This document shows, piece by piece, positions 30,601-39,710 of a stretch of DNA of 47,681 bases. Where the stretch lies: the IMG/VR virus record IMGVR_UViG_3300005253_000047, positions 1 through 47,681 of that record. One strand, written 5' to 3'. This DNA is from a virus. Within the stretch, counting starts at the first letter, position 1; each line of letters starts with the position of its first letter. The position numbers and the translations under genes were made by a program. The notes under the pieces are model-generated. The model ran no database searches. It worked only from the letters and a program-made list of their open reading frames with translations, and had not been told where the DNA came from.

Positions 30601-33600
30601 GTCACGGAAGCGTTTTATCTTGGTAGTAAGCTGAGTCTGTTGACGTTTAATAGACTGTTGTCCCAAGGTAGTGGGCTCTTCGGCAGCGAGGCGAACTAGA
30701 TTGAGACGCTGGGCCTTAAGTGACTCCCACTCTGGTTTGAGAATAGCGGGAATGAACGACTGAAAGACCTCGTCCCGGTGTGCCTGTAGCTCGGCAATAT
30801 CGTCAAGGATTTCGGATGTGTGCTGAAACAGGTCGTGCGACTGAGCTTCGGGTATGCTGGCTTGCATCAGTTTGAGATTACGGTCGATATCGCGGAGAGC
30901 CTGTGGCGTGGCATTACGAGGCCGGACCTTAGTAAACTTCTCCATCTTGGTAACCAACTCATTTAGCTGACGTTTGTTGACGGCTAACGAGTCAGAGAGA
31001 GTAGAGATTCTTTGCCTTTTTTGGTCAGCTAGAGGACCAGTAGGATTTGCGTCTAGTGCGGCGGTAGCATCGTCTATGGACATACGAATTTTATTAATGT
31101 CCGCGTCAACGGCATTGATGGACGAATCTAACCCACGTCGAACTAGCTCACGGTCTTTCGGAGTTAGGTCTCGGGGAAGCATATCAAAGATTTGATTCCA
31201 TCCATCTCGGATACGAGTAGCGGCTTGAGCACGAGAGGAATACTCAGCAGACCATGATTCAATACCTATATCTTCTAACTCATTCCAGAACCAGTTACCT
31301 CGTTCTTCCCTCGGAGTACCGGCGAAGAGGGCTTCTTTTTGAGTACGATAATTGGTCCAGGTGTTTCGTAGATTCTCACTAATACCTCGATAACCGCCGA
31401 AGATGTCGTCAATAGCTTGTATAGCAGCACCCTTTTTGAGTGGAGTGCCAGCATTCTCGACTATCAAACGTTCAATATCAGGACGAGCTTTAACCAGTAT
31501 TTCCTCTAGCTCTTTTCGCGCACCTCCAATCTCCACATCAATAGTTTCAAAACCCTCATCCAATATCTTGGAGCGTTCAGTAGGAGACAGTCCCTTAGCT
31601 CGGAGACGGGCATGGGCGTTTATTTCCCTGGGCAACTGGGTGAGGTCATCGAACGCTTGTTGGAACATCCTCAGCATACCAGTAGCTTCCGCCGCCGACC
31701 GAGGGGGACGTTGAGGTATAGACCTCAATATGTCTTGGAAGGTGTCCCGGATACTTGCCGCCGAGAACTTATGGTAATCGAAGAGACGAGTACGAACCTT
31801 CGCCATAACCTCTTCGACGTTGTCTGCGGTGATAACATCATCCTTGAGGACATCGGTAAAGGCTCGACGGACATCGGTAGGTACATCAGGATTCTTGAGC
31901 AAGATATCCATCTGGGATTTCCGCAGGATTGTCGAGGAAGTCATGGTCTTCTTTAGGTCACGAATTACCTGTGGGTTACCAGTGCTGACAGCCGCCCACA
32001 CCTTCATACTTATTTCGTCTCGGAGATGTTCAAGGCCCTGAGGAACTTCAGTCTGCATGAAGTCCCGCATGGCATTGATTTCGGGAATTATGTCAGCACC
32101 GGCCTCACGCAGGGCACCGTCGAACTCTTTGAAGTAGCGATTGGTAAGAGCCGAGCGCCGGATAGCCCACCCTGCTTTGGAGGATAGCGTGACAGGCCAC
32201 AGAACCGCTTTCTTGAATATCTTCTTGATGACTCCGGGTTCGTCTACAGCATTGTTGTAGAGGTTGGGTCCAGTATCGAGGAGGATACGTTGCTGAACCT
32301 CGGCATTGAAGAGGTCGATGGGAACATCGTTCAAGCCAGCCGTCAACCATTTGAACTCGGCATCATTCCAACCTCGTTTCCCCAGACCACCCATCCCGAG
32401 GGTGGACACGGCAATATCTTCCACCATGTTCATAGGAAAGAATCCCGTGAAGGCTAGGGCGGAAACAGCCCATGGCCGGATTATCATAGGCTCCACTTTC
32501 TTGAGCCAGATGTTATCCCACAGTAAGAAGATTTTGTCGTCGATGGCTTCCGCTACACCTTGAGCCACAGTCTCGTCAATGGCGAGTTTCTCCAGCAGAC
32601 TTCCGATGGTCTTGGCCCGGCGTTGACGAATGGTACCTTCTATGACTTCACCCGATAGTTTACGTCCCCCTTTCGTAATGGCCTTGAGTTCAAGACTAGA
32701 GACGAAACCAGACAAAGAAGCTGAAGCATCAGCAGGAGTCAAAGCCTGAAGGTCATCGTGGAACTTGGTCCACTTTTCGAGACCGTTCGGACTATCAGCG
32801 AAAGTCTGTTCGATGTGATTGAATACATTACGAAGGGAGTAGGGAGACCCATCCTCAGGAAAGAGCGATAGGTTCCCCAACTTTTCGGCAGTATCCTTGG
32901 CCACTCCATCAGCTAGGAGAGCCGGACCAAAGCGCCCATCAACGGTAGCCCGAACACGACGCTCTACCTCTTTGACCTGGGTAGTAAAGTGGGGGGTCGT
33001 CAGTTGTTTCAGTCCGGGAATTTGTTTAGCTACCGTGGTTCCCCCTCCTATGATTTTACGGACTACTACGTCGGGGGTCCGGTCAATGACGTGGATGGGG
33101 AATAACAACGGGCGCAGGAGGGGGAGAGCTTTCATGGCCTTGCCCGGTATCCCTAGTCCTACTAGATTGAGAGGGTCGACCAGGAGTTCCAAAGCACCCT
33201 TGAGACCCCATACAGCATCCGTCTCGCGGTAAGCCTCAGTAGCCGCCTCTATGTAATCCCGAATCCGATTAGATTTGTCTTCGATGCTTTTTCCGGCAGT
33301 TATGCGTTGACGAGCTTTTTCCAAGCGGGTATCAAAGGAATTTTGTCCGGGAATAACTTTGGCGGCTCCCGCAATAGCAATAGCAGCCGAGGGTTGAGAT
33401 ACGTTCTCTTGCCACCACTCCGCACCTGCCGCTGCCTTAGCTAGACCACGACGATACCAGGGTACACCCTTCTTGGCATCCTCTACCTGAGCAATAGCTT
33501 GTTCGCGGGATATAGGGTCTATCGTGGGTGTCTGATTGAGGAAAGAAGTCATGTCTTCCCCAATGATGTCACCCGTGCGTAGAAGAACCTCGAAGGAATT

Positions 33601-33732
33601 TAGTTCACTACGACGCTGCCCGATTTGCTCCGCGAAGAGCCTCTTAGCTTTTTCGCGGTCCTCGGGCAGTTCTAGTACGTCGTAGCCTTGGGCAAATTTC
33701 TGGGCTATGTCTTCAATTATTGGGTCTCGCAT
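27676..33732 (-). CDS. 2018-residue virion protein, probable internal/ejection protein
   Basis: The longest gene, about 13% of the genome. Mostly helical with long charged stretches; coiled-coil-like regions near residues 800-1100. A segment around residues 1440-1600 is aromatic and hydrophobic (FVPFWMYESRRWPRLASLAA, FDWFARGGVYFNPLV), and the C-terminus ends in repeated GSFGSFG. No lysozyme, polymerase or peptidase motif was recognised. Size and place between portal and capsid genes suggest an internal protein injected with DNA, as in some podoviruses; this is inference. Contains motif copies and palindromic site 7. Confidence 0.6.
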   Translation of the reverse strand: MRDPIIEDIAQKFAQGYDVLELPEDREKAKRLFAEQIGQRRSELNSFEVLLRTGDIIGEDMTSFLNQTPTIDPISREQAIAQVEDAKKGVPWYRRGLAKAAAGAEWWQENVSQPSAAIAIAGAAKVIPGQNSFDTRLEKARQRITAGKSIEDKSNRIRDYIEAATEAYRETDAVWGLKGALELLVDPLNLVGLGIPGKAMKALPLLRPLLFPIHVIDRTPDVVVRKIIGGGTTVAKQIPGLKQLTTPHFTTQVKEVERRVRATVDGRFGPALLADGVAKDTAEKLGNLSLFPEDGSPYSLRNVFNHIEQTFADSPNGLEKWTKFHDDLQALTPADASASLSGFVSSLELKAITKGGRKLSGEVIEGTIRQRRAKTIGSLLEKLAIDETVAQGVAEAIDDKIFLLWDNIWLKKVEPMIIRPWAVSALAFTGFFPMNMVEDIAVSTLGMGGLGKRGWNDAEFKWLTAGLNDVPIDLFNAEVQQRILLDTGPNLYNNAVDEPGVIKKIFKKAVLWPVTLSSKAGWAIRRSALTNRYFKEFDGALREAGADIIPEINAMRDFMQTEVPQGLEHLRDEISMKVWAAVSTGNPQVIRDLKKTMTSSTILRKSQMDILLKNPDVPTDVRRAFTDVLKDDVITADNVEEVMAKVRTRLFDYHKFSAASIRDTFQDILRSIPQRPPRSAAEATGMLRMFQQAFDDLTQLPREINAHARLRAKGLSPTERSKILDEGFETIDVEIGGARKELEEILVKARPDIERLIVENAGTPLKKGAAIQAIDDIFGGYRGISENLRNTWTNYRTQKEALFAGTPREERGNWFWNELEDIGIESWSAEYSSRAQAATRIRDGWNQIFDMLPRDLTPKDRELVRRGLDSSINAVDADINKIRMSIDDATAALDANPTGPLADQKRQRISTLSDSLAVNKRQLNELVTKMEKFTKVRPRNATPQALRDIDRNLKLMQASIPEAQSHDLFQHTSEILDDIAELQAHRDEVFQSFIPAILKPEWESLKAQRLNLVRLAAEEPTTLGQQSIKRQQTQLTTKIKRFRDRIERGEAAQEVENVTGITRRSMTQTAERLIDEGGAPTTIEEMIERVEALADAGDEAALSFRNNLEKGTTTFAEPDIVAAIETQPVIHPKRPLTKANSETILERTLAEGGSITSLTGQDAKVLAAEGKIGRYLVGAFPDLEVRIPLSEASSDLIRQFTQEHVELLRKRNHYVGTFVDEEALVLDVSVSVEERNSAMRLSKLKNQDSIFDAVSGEVLPTEEIATPFVAGRQQVYEELYSRVVQISEAPILSPDKLDILLQAKTNDLLPTPILNELIEEGLIEPITRLKNGKRRVKVTESGEDALQTRSPDRDIDGLTADMPPVVRELDTVVETQMATVEGMADDMVRLWDNPPLRTDQESALGSSFDRIADYMDQRPVLNDAIQVARQVGMKRAVTNYNRWFVNYDNRSTLDYVMQRFVPFWMYESRRWPRLASLAAKRPVLAKSIMLSGGDWDYGYTPVPGGFEFNPMKGTAAGATRRTLARDFPELQSGYRGTIEQGFDWFARGGVYFNPLVTSAVNLLQGEPAAIPPPPVSLILHGMAAAGVSLPSGLRELAFDSRYSQFLIDQVIADKFGANPVETRHLAENGDEKAISRLYLAEKEAALRMIAINQSSVLRYRPESKRDFIESTNEAIERIAGIPQDVMRDAQKLGITYYEITAISGPQHRAIREASTNFDAFIGASIALRPLEEQRILRKITAFWQAIETQREENLEARQTLSDRFKQGFVSGPDFLDERSALARERGAIFKAVSALPEFIEVPIGLEARLAHIKKYGKPSPLVSPIDEALEQYYSISAEDSMDPRTGDIDWGEYFDKREDVLNQYDEPIRSIMQSEIRRAETESERLLEVASPLMREYFGIRSGVMDEIEQVNPIVAEAYAEYRRLMNFVQRASTPQEKQFLTNQARSILSTNPQLSMAEAIIRQTRRRMRAENPDMERVYQLFIARPGSIPPPGVPQRRRGRTGSFGSFGSFGAFGSR
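29011..29021 (+). repeat. GGGAGGGGGAG motif copy 8
   Basis: Exact plus-strand 11-mer inside a minus-strand gene; CTCCCCCTCCC starts at codon position 2. Confidence 0.9.
31711..31728. promoter_or_regulatory. 18-bp palindromic site 7
   Basis: TTGAGGTATAGACCTCAA, with perfect 7-base half-sites, in the middle of the 2018-residue gene, more than 2 kb from any gene start. Confidence 0.75.
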
Positions 33733-35450
33733 TAACGTCCTCTGAGTGAACCACCTGGTAGTTGAGACTGCCGAGCTTTACGTTGTTCTTCCTCAAGGGT
33801 GGTACCACTGGCTATCAGAACAGCTTCTCCGACACCCCTCTGCTCAGGACTGAATTGACGAAATGTTCCGGGAGTAATTTGTCCTAGAAGAGTGGGAACA
33901 TCTCCCGAGAAACCACTAGCTTCCCCGGTTATACTACGGGGAGTACCAGTCAACTCAGCTTCCGCAGGACCACCCGGACCTAGAGGGGCACCCTGACCAC
34001 CCGTAATAGCACCCGGTTGGCCCGAATCCCCCAAACTAAATCCTTGCCCAGGTTCAAGACCGAATAAAGCGCCTAGTTGTCCAGGTAGATTCAGCGCTTT
34101 TCCTCCCAGTAGACGAAGTAAATTGAACGACCTGGGATTGCTCAACAACTGAGGAAGCAACTGTAGGAGTTGAGACTGTTGCTGAGAAGCAAACTGACGT
34201 TGCCCTTCCTCAAAAGTTCTGGTGGCCTCAAACTGTCGGCGTTCCTCTCGTTCTTGGGCTACCCTAGCTTGCCCTGACCGTATGTTTTGCTGTCGACTAC
34301 GCTCGGTAGCCTCGGTAGTGGTCTCCCGTTGACGCTGTTCTGTAACCTGGGATTGCTCAAGTTCAAATTGAGCCTGATTCAAGCGGGGAATGACCGAAGA
34401 CACATCCCGCTCGACGGTTATGAACTGGCCTATGTTGTTTGGGTCCGGGATTCTCTCTGTGATAAAAGTGACATGCTGGTCGAAGTCTTCGATTTTTCCA
34501 GTTAAGGGATTGAACCGACGAACCTTAACTGTTTCGATTCGTATGGTTTGGCCTGTGGCCGTCCTAACTTCTTCTTCCGCATCTTTAGGGGTACCACCTG
34601 AATCTAATATGGCGTCGACTAGGGCCTTAATCGGGTCAATAGACGAACTAGTCTCTAGAGCTTCTAGTGCCGTCCCACCTTGCGAGACCGGTATGGATTC
34701 AGGACCAAGTTGGGTTATATCGGGGGGCGTATCCTCACTGATAGCACCACCCGCAGCAAGACCGGCTCCGGCAATTCCGGTACCGAGAAGCGCAGCCGTT
34801 CCGACATTAGTGGGTCTACGACCCACTACCCGACGAGCACCCGCCGCCAATCGACCAGCGGCCCCCGTGAGAGCACCACCAGCCGCCCTAACTCCCGCAC
34901 TACCACCCGCTGCCGCAACTGTGGGGAATGTGCCCGCTCCAGCCGTAGCCGCAGCAGGGGCCGCAATACCCGCACCAGCCGCAACCAGTCCGGTCTTAAC
35001 GGGTACGGGACCGATGTCTATAGTTCCACGAGGATCAGTCGGGTCGAAAGCGGCACGGAAGGTATCCAGCAACCGGCCACCGATTGATTCGGGACGGGAA
35101 ATGGTCTGGTCCCGGCGCTCCAGGAACTCAAAGGTCTGTTCTTTATTGATGAGACCAGCGGTACGAAGCTCGAAGATACCATCTCGGGATATATCCCGGA
35201 AGTTAATTTCGATTTCGTTGTCACCCGAAAGGGTTACACCATCCGGGAGAAGAGAAGCCGTCGAACCGGCCTGGTCAGCAATCTTTTGAGATACGTTGAG
35301 GACTCCACCCTTTTCCAGGATAGACAGCCAATCGGCTGCACGTTCCTTGGTAATAACCCCTTTGTCCCGGAGGTCGATGACCTGGAGTCGGGTGATTACA
35401 GTCCCAGTACCACCCGTGGCTGTACCAAGAGTTTGCGCTGCTGTTACCAT
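33732..35450 (-). CDS. Ala/Gly- and Gln-rich virion protein
   Basis: 572 residues. Residues about 150-235 are extremely rich in Ala and Gly, like a flexible or membrane-active segment; about 350-420 are Gln/Arg/Glu-rich and coiled-coil-like; the C-terminus is Gly/Pro-rich. No family recognised. Its position next to the 2018-residue gene suggests a partner in DNA ejection or an internal core protein. The start of the larger gene overlaps its stop by one base. Confidence 0.55.
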   Translation of the reverse strand: MVTAAQTLGTATGGTGTVITRLQVIDLRDKGVITKERAADWLSILEKGGVLNVSQKIADQAGSTASLLPDGVTLSGDNEIEINFRDISRDGIFELRTAGLINKEQTFEFLERRDQTISRPESIGGRLLDTFRAAFDPTDPRGTIDIGPVPVKTGLVAAGAGIAAPAAATAGAGTFPTVAAAGGSAGVRAAGGALTGAAGRLAAGARRVVGRRPTNVGTAALLGTGIAGAGLAAGGAISEDTPPDITQLGPESIPVSQGGTALEALETSSSIDPIKALVDAILDSGGTPKDAEEEVRTATGQTIRIETVKVRRFNPLTGKIEDFDQHVTFITERIPDPNNIGQFITVERDVSSVIPRLNQAQFELEQSQVTEQRQRETTTEATERSRQQNIRSGQARVAQEREERRQFEATRTFEEGQRQFASQQQSQLLQLLPQLLSNPRSFNLLRLLGGKALNLPGQLGALFGLEPGQGFSLGDSGQPGAITGGQGAPLGPGGPAEAELTGTPRSITGEASGFSGDVPTLLGQITPGTFRQFSPEQRGVGEAVLIASGTTLEEEQRKARQSQLPGGSLRGR

Positions 35451-35451
35451 T

Positions 35452-35709
35452 TTATTCCTCTTGGTCTAGTTGGACTTCTTTCGCTGCCATTATCTTACAA
35501 ACACGACAGGGAGTTTCTTCACTGTCTTCGTGTCCAAGAGCCGTTTGTATCTGAGCGATATCATCTATAGACAGTGTACCATACTTGCGCTGGAATCGTC
35601 TCATCAGGTTCTCATGCCCGTCACTACGGAGGAATTCGTGAACCTCTCTCATCGCCGCACTAACGATGGGGGAGATATCCTTTGCCATATCATCGAAGAA
35701 TCCAGGCAT
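35452..35709 (-). CDS. Hypothetical small head-region protein
   Basis: 85 residues, unrecognised. Contains a single CRVC pair near residue 68 and an acidic C-terminus. Start overlaps the portal stop by one base. Confidence 0.55.
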   Translation of the reverse strand: MPGFFDDMAKDISPIVSAAMREVHEFLRSDGHENLMRRFQRKYGTLSIDDIAQIQTALGHEDSEETPCRVCKIMAAKEVQLDQEE

Positions 35710-37460
35710 TAGAGATTCTCCCCATTAGCACCGGCCACACCGGCCTGAACCCGCTGTTGACCTTGGTCCTCAAGGGAACCTGTTAGGGCTCCTTCTGGAC
35801 CCGCAGGAGGTTGCCGGGTTGCCCGGCCCCCTCCTTGTACTTCAGCCTCCGCCTCTTCCAGCATTCGGGTCAAGACCTCTTCCAGTCCAGCTTCATCAGC
35901 AACCTTCTCGACGACGGCGGCTGAGACCAGAGCCGTGAGTTGAGGTCCAAACATGATTCGGGCTGCTAGGATACGGCCCAGTTCCGAGTTCGAGTCAACC
36001 TGTGGGAAGAGTGTCTCAATGGCCATTTGCGGCGATTGGAGACCCGCAGCCACTAGGTTAATTGCACCTTGCTGCTTGCGTATTTCATCTTCTGGCGCCA
36101 GTACATTGACCTTTACTTTGACTGAGTGGTGACCACCAAAGTTACTGCCTTTGATAGACTTGAATTCTTCCTGGGTGGCGCCGGGGCCAAGGGAGACAGG
36201 ACCGGGAACAATCTTCTCCATATAGATTCCGGCCTTCACACACATCATGGTCATCATTCGTTCAGTGGCTTCAGCTAGGGGAGCGTACCGGAGACGGGCC
36301 TCACCAATAGCGAGTTGCTGTTGGAACCCGGCTCGGGTACCGGGGTTCTGACCGCCTCGAACCACACGAGGAGCGGCGGCGGCTGAGATAATATTGTTAG
36401 CCAGCGAGAGATGTTGGAATACTTCCGAAGGAGGAAGTGAAGGATTTATATCGACAACCTTAACACCAGGAGGCATAGGTTGTAGTGTACCAAACTCGAG
36501 AGTTAGAGCGGGTACTTCATTGGCTCGTTCCCCCTCCAGCATACGAACGGGCCAGGCACCAGTTTTCATTACGATATCCGCGATAGAGTAGTTCCGTGAC
36601 TCGGAGAGAAGTATACCCTTGAGATAGCGAAGTAGACCTACGAACCGTTTCTCGGGCTGATGCTCTGACCCATCGATACCAAGACCGGAGCTACCGATGA
36701 TAAACGGATGGGTACCCCAACCATGCTCTACGATTTCGTCACCGAGTCCAGGTTGGCCCCCAATAATGACGGAACGTTGAAGGTCGCTCCAGAACTCAAA
36801 CATGTCAACTTTGGTAGTCTTCTTGAGATTTCGAGGATTTCCCCACTCAGGGTAAGTACTTTCGAGTTCTCCTACCATCTTTTTAGATACCTGGATGGCC
36901 CACTCAGGCGGGTCATGCCATGGGTCGAAAAGGACTTCACTAGGATGAAGTATCTGAAGAGTGAACGGCATCGTAGTAGCCTGAAAGTTTCGCCAGTCCT
37001 CTCGCAAACTTTGGCTTGAGCCGGGCGGGGGTTCGTCCTTCCACTTGTTCTCGTCGTATACGAACTTAGCCGTACTGATACCCCACACAGAGAGATGCTT
37101 GGTAATCTCACGATAGGGAGATACAGGTGGTCCTTGTTCCAGGAAAGTGAGAAGAGCACCATAGAACCGACGCAGGAGTTTAGATTGTTCGGCGGCTCCT
37201 CGACTACCCGAGCGCCGGGGTACATCAATCCGACGATTGGTGGGCGAGATGTGGTCAACTGCTGTCTCAACGACTTCTCTGGCTGTAGGGAGAACAACGC
37301 CCTGATTGGCAAACTTCTGGGGAAGAGCAAGGAGATGTTCAATATTCAAGTCGTGGAAGTTCTCGTCCTCAAGCATAGCTGTATGGAGTTGACCATAGAA
37401 GCTAACCATGTCATTCTTGAGTTCTTTGACCTCTTTGATATTAGATAGATTAATAGCCAT
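35709..37460 (-). CDS. Portal protein
   Basis: 583 residues. The portal forms the dodecameric ring for DNA passage. Supporting signs are position directly after the terminase genes, length, a mixed alpha/beta N-terminal half with wing-like segments (FEFWSDLQRSVIIGG), a long helical region with SLANNIISAAAAPRVVRGGQ and a disordered Gln/Gly-rich C-terminus. The conserved pattern resembles podovirus-type portals but the exact family is uncertain. Confidence 0.75.
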   Translation of the reverse strand: MAINLSNIKEVKELKNDMVSFYGQLHTAMLEDENFHDLNIEHLLALPQKFANQGVVLPTAREVVETAVDHISPTNRRIDVPRRSGSRGAAEQSKLLRRFYGALLTFLEQGPPVSPYREITKHLSVWGISTAKFVYDENKWKDEPPPGSSQSLREDWRNFQATTMPFTLQILHPSEVLFDPWHDPPEWAIQVSKKMVGELESTYPEWGNPRNLKKTTKVDMFEFWSDLQRSVIIGGQPGLGDEIVEHGWGTHPFIIGSSGLGIDGSEHQPEKRFVGLLRYLKGILLSESRNYSIADIVMKTGAWPVRMLEGERANEVPALTLEFGTLQPMPPGVKVVDINPSLPPSEVFQHLSLANNIISAAAAPRVVRGGQNPGTRAGFQQQLAIGEARLRYAPLAEATERMMTMMCVKAGIYMEKIVPGPVSLGPGATQEEFKSIKGSNFGGHHSVKVKVNVLAPEDEIRKQQGAINLVAAGLQSPQMAIETLFPQVDSNSELGRILAARIMFGPQLTALVSAAVVEKVADEAGLEEVLTRMLEEAEAEVQGGGRATRQPPAGPEGALTGSLEDQGQQRVQAGVAGANGENL

Positions 37461-37701
37461 ACAACTTTGTCCTTAGAAGAATTGAGTCGAGACCACTCTG
37501 GTCCGCCCACCATTGGAAATCGGGACTGTCTATAAACTGACGTGCTTCATCTTGGAGTTGTACACGTTCAAGTGTAACACGTTCAGCGTATGAAAGTCTA
37601 CGTTGTGCATACGGACGGCTATCTAGTGTACAGCCTCTTCCGGCTAGGTCACTACATATGCACTTCCAGAATGCTGCTAGAAGTAGTTCTTCAGGATGCA
37701 T
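37450..37701 (-). CDS. Hypothetical protein between terminase and portal
   Basis: 83 residues from ATG 37701, overlapping the terminase end by 11 bases and the portal start by 11. Unrecognised; cysteines in CICSDLAGRGC may bind metal. A longer frame to 37866 would lie inside the terminase gene and is unlikely. Confidence 0.6.
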   Translation of the reverse strand: MHPEELLLAAFWKCICSDLAGRGCTLDSRPYAQRRLSYAERVTLERVQLQDEARQFIDSPDFQWWADQSGLDSILLRTKLYGY

Positions 37702-39271
37702 AGACCAACACCTTTCCTCTGCCACGACATGTCCGGCATTTAGCTCTCTCTTCGGGGATATCCTCACACGTCCAGCAAATAATTGTTTTCGTCCCTTCAA
37801 ACGGATTACTCTTGCCCCAGTCAATGTGGATAACCGGCTCCCCCTCCCTATGGGCTTTTCCGTCAACGTAGGACTTGGGAGTAAGGTCTCCTATTGGGGC
37901 AGGTTGATTCACCGACATGTGCCAGGCAAGGGCAAGGGACATTACCTCATCGTCGTTACCGGATAGACCCTCAAACTTATTTTCCTCCTCGTTGTAACCA
38001 AATCCTAGCATCTCATTGATCGTTGACTCAGAGAAGAGGGAGAGTGCTCCTGTACGTATGGCCTGTTCAAGCCCTGAGAGCAATTCCTGGCGGTTATCGT
38101 GGGTAGTGTGCCAACAGGGTATGTTTTTGCTCCGATGGTAGATACGGTGCTTAGGATGCCGTCCTAGTAGGTCCGTACCATCGGTAAGAACCTTGACTAC
38201 CAAGCGCCCCTGCGGTTGCTCCTCAATGTTAGTCATCGGGAAGTTGTACATGGAAAGGAGCTTTAGAGCCTCATCGGAGAACTGTTCGATGGGTATCTGA
38301 GTATGAATCTTGGCAGCCTGACATCCTAGTGTCACGTCGATGATTTGAAGAACGGAGTAGTCCCGACCAGCGATGCCTAGTGCTGTGTCGATACCGGCCA
38401 CGTAGGTGTGCTCAGGGTCGTATTCTACCCATATCTCAGCAGGCCCCAGTTGCCGGGAGGGGGAGCAGACGGGCATCTCGTGAAGCATCTGGACCGCGAA
38501 CATACAGGTACCAGCTACGAGGAAGGCATCAGCCTCCTTGAGCGGATACTCTTGCCAGGCCATGTACGCAGCCATATCGGATTCTTGTTTCTTGTGCCAC
38601 GCCTCGTCGCGGCCTGGACGGACCGTGTAGGGAATGAAGACCGGGATGAAACTGTTGAGCTTCTTCTTTGCCTCAATCCAAATACGATGGAAGGTATTAT
38701 TCTTTCCGTTGGCCGTAGAGAGGCCGACTAGCTTGCCGTGTTCTACTACGGGGAGAATGGCTGTGAAGTTGACCTCAGCATACTGCTGGAAGGCCCACTC
38801 GTCCAGGAAGACGATGGAGGCGTTCTCCATTCGACCCGAACCCTCTGTGGCGGGGAAGGATTGAATCTTCGAGTTCATTAGCGGGAAGTTGACCAACTGG
38901 TCGTTGTTCTTGTCGAAAGGAATTTGGAGCCATTCGGGGAGTAGACCGTGCATAAATACCACACGGTTCTTCATACCGATGGATTCAGTCTCACGACGGG
39001 AAAACATTAGGACGTTGGAAGAGTGCTTAAATGTGACGTACCAAAGAGCGATGGCGCAGACTAACCAGGTGATACCTATTTGCCGGGCCTTGAGGATGAT
39101 GACTCGGTCATTCGCGTCTATAATTTGGGTGAGTTGCTGAAGATGAAGCCATGGCGCCAGAGAAATGATTCCTTCAGACGGGTCACTGATTTGAGCGTAG
39201 TTCGAGATGAAGTGCCACTTGTCAGCGGCGCACTTGGCATACTCGTCGATATACTCGGGAGGAACTATCAT
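37691..39271 (-). CDS. terL: Terminase large subunit
   Basis: 526 residues; packages DNA using ATPase and nuclease domains. Walker A-like KARQIGIT at 61-68, Walker B IVFLDE with Asp157-Glu158, and nuclease acids in GIDTALG (Asp295) and NDDEVMSLALAWH. An unusual addition is a C-terminal zinc module, CWTC and CRTCRGRG, in the last 35 residues. Overlaps the small-subunit gene by four bases. Confidence 0.95.
   Translation of the reverse strand: MIVPPEYIDEYAKCAADKWHFISNYAQISDPSEGIISLAPWLHLQQLTQIIDANDRVIILKARQIGITWLVCAIALWYVTFKHSSNVLMFSRRETESIGMKNRVVFMHGLLPEWLQIPFDKNNDQLVNFPLMNSKIQSFPATEGSGRMENASIVFLDEWAFQQYAEVNFTAILPVVEHGKLVGLSTANGKNNTFHRIWIEAKKKLNSFIPVFIPYTVRPGRDEAWHKKQESDMAAYMAWQEYPLKEADAFLVAGTCMFAVQMLHEMPVCSPSRQLGPAEIWVEYDPEHTYVAGIDTALGIAGRDYSVLQIIDVTLGCQAAKIHTQIPIEQFSDEALKLLSMYNFPMTNIEEQPQGRLVVKVLTDGTDLLGRHPKHRIYHRSKNIPCWHTTHDNRQELLSGLEQAIRTGALSLFSESTINEMLGFGYNEEENKFEGLSGNDDEVMSLALAWHMSVNQPAPIGDLTPKSYVDGKAHREGEPVIHIDWGKSNPFEGTKTIICWTCEDIPEERAKCRTCRGRGKVLVYAS
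37838..37848 (-). repeat. GGGAGGGGGAG motif, the only minus-strand exact copy
   Basis: CTCCCCCTCCC on the plus strand, inside the terminase gene. The only exact copy in this orientation. Confidence 0.9.
38455..38465 (+). repeat. GGGAGGGGGAG motif copy 9
   Basis: Exact plus-strand 11-mer in the minus-strand terminase gene; CTCCCCCTCCC starts at codon position 3. Confidence 0.9.
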
Positions 39272-39708
39272 TCGGGTAGTTCGTCCCAGTCAAAGGTCTT
39301 GCGTGGGCGCTTCTCAACCATCTCGATGATTCTATCATTTGGTTCAGGAGTATCAGGACTATTCGTGTCAATAGGAGTGTCACCAAGGACGTAGACCCCA
39401 TCCTCGACGGCAGGAGGAAGAGCCACTTGGGACTGAAGATGTTGTGCATAGGCTGAGGCAAGTAGGCGGGCCATCTCTGCTTCGACACCACCCGTTTGCT
39501 CAATGGCTTGCTTGGGCTTACCCATCACCATCTCAGCCACCCAGATAGCGGCGTTGTAGGCCAGCTTCTCGTCGAGACCTTCCATAGTCGCCTTGATTAC
39601 AGTGAGAGCTTTTTCAAGGTACTCGTCAGCGAGCTTCTGGCGGTGATTGAGTGAAGATGAAGGGTCTTCGGTTGACGGTACGGCTAGTACACGGCGTTCA
39701 TTTGGCAT
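39268..39708 (-). CDS. terS: Probable terminase small subunit
   Basis: 146 residues. The place immediately upstream of the large subunit with a 4-base overlap, the size and a central helical region (residues 20-75) fit a small terminase that recognises the packaging site. The C-terminus is acidic with KTFDWDELPE. First gene of the late block; palindromic site 8 ends the control region just ahead of its ATG. Confidence 0.7.
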   Translation of the reverse strand: MPNERRVLAVPSTEDPSSSLNHRQKLADEYLEKALTVIKATMEGLDEKLAYNAAIWVAEMVMGKPKQAIEQTGGVEAEMARLLASAYAQHLQSQVALPPAVEDGVYVLGDTPIDTNSPDTPEPNDRIIEMVEKRPRKTFDWDELPE

Positions 39709-39710
39709 AC

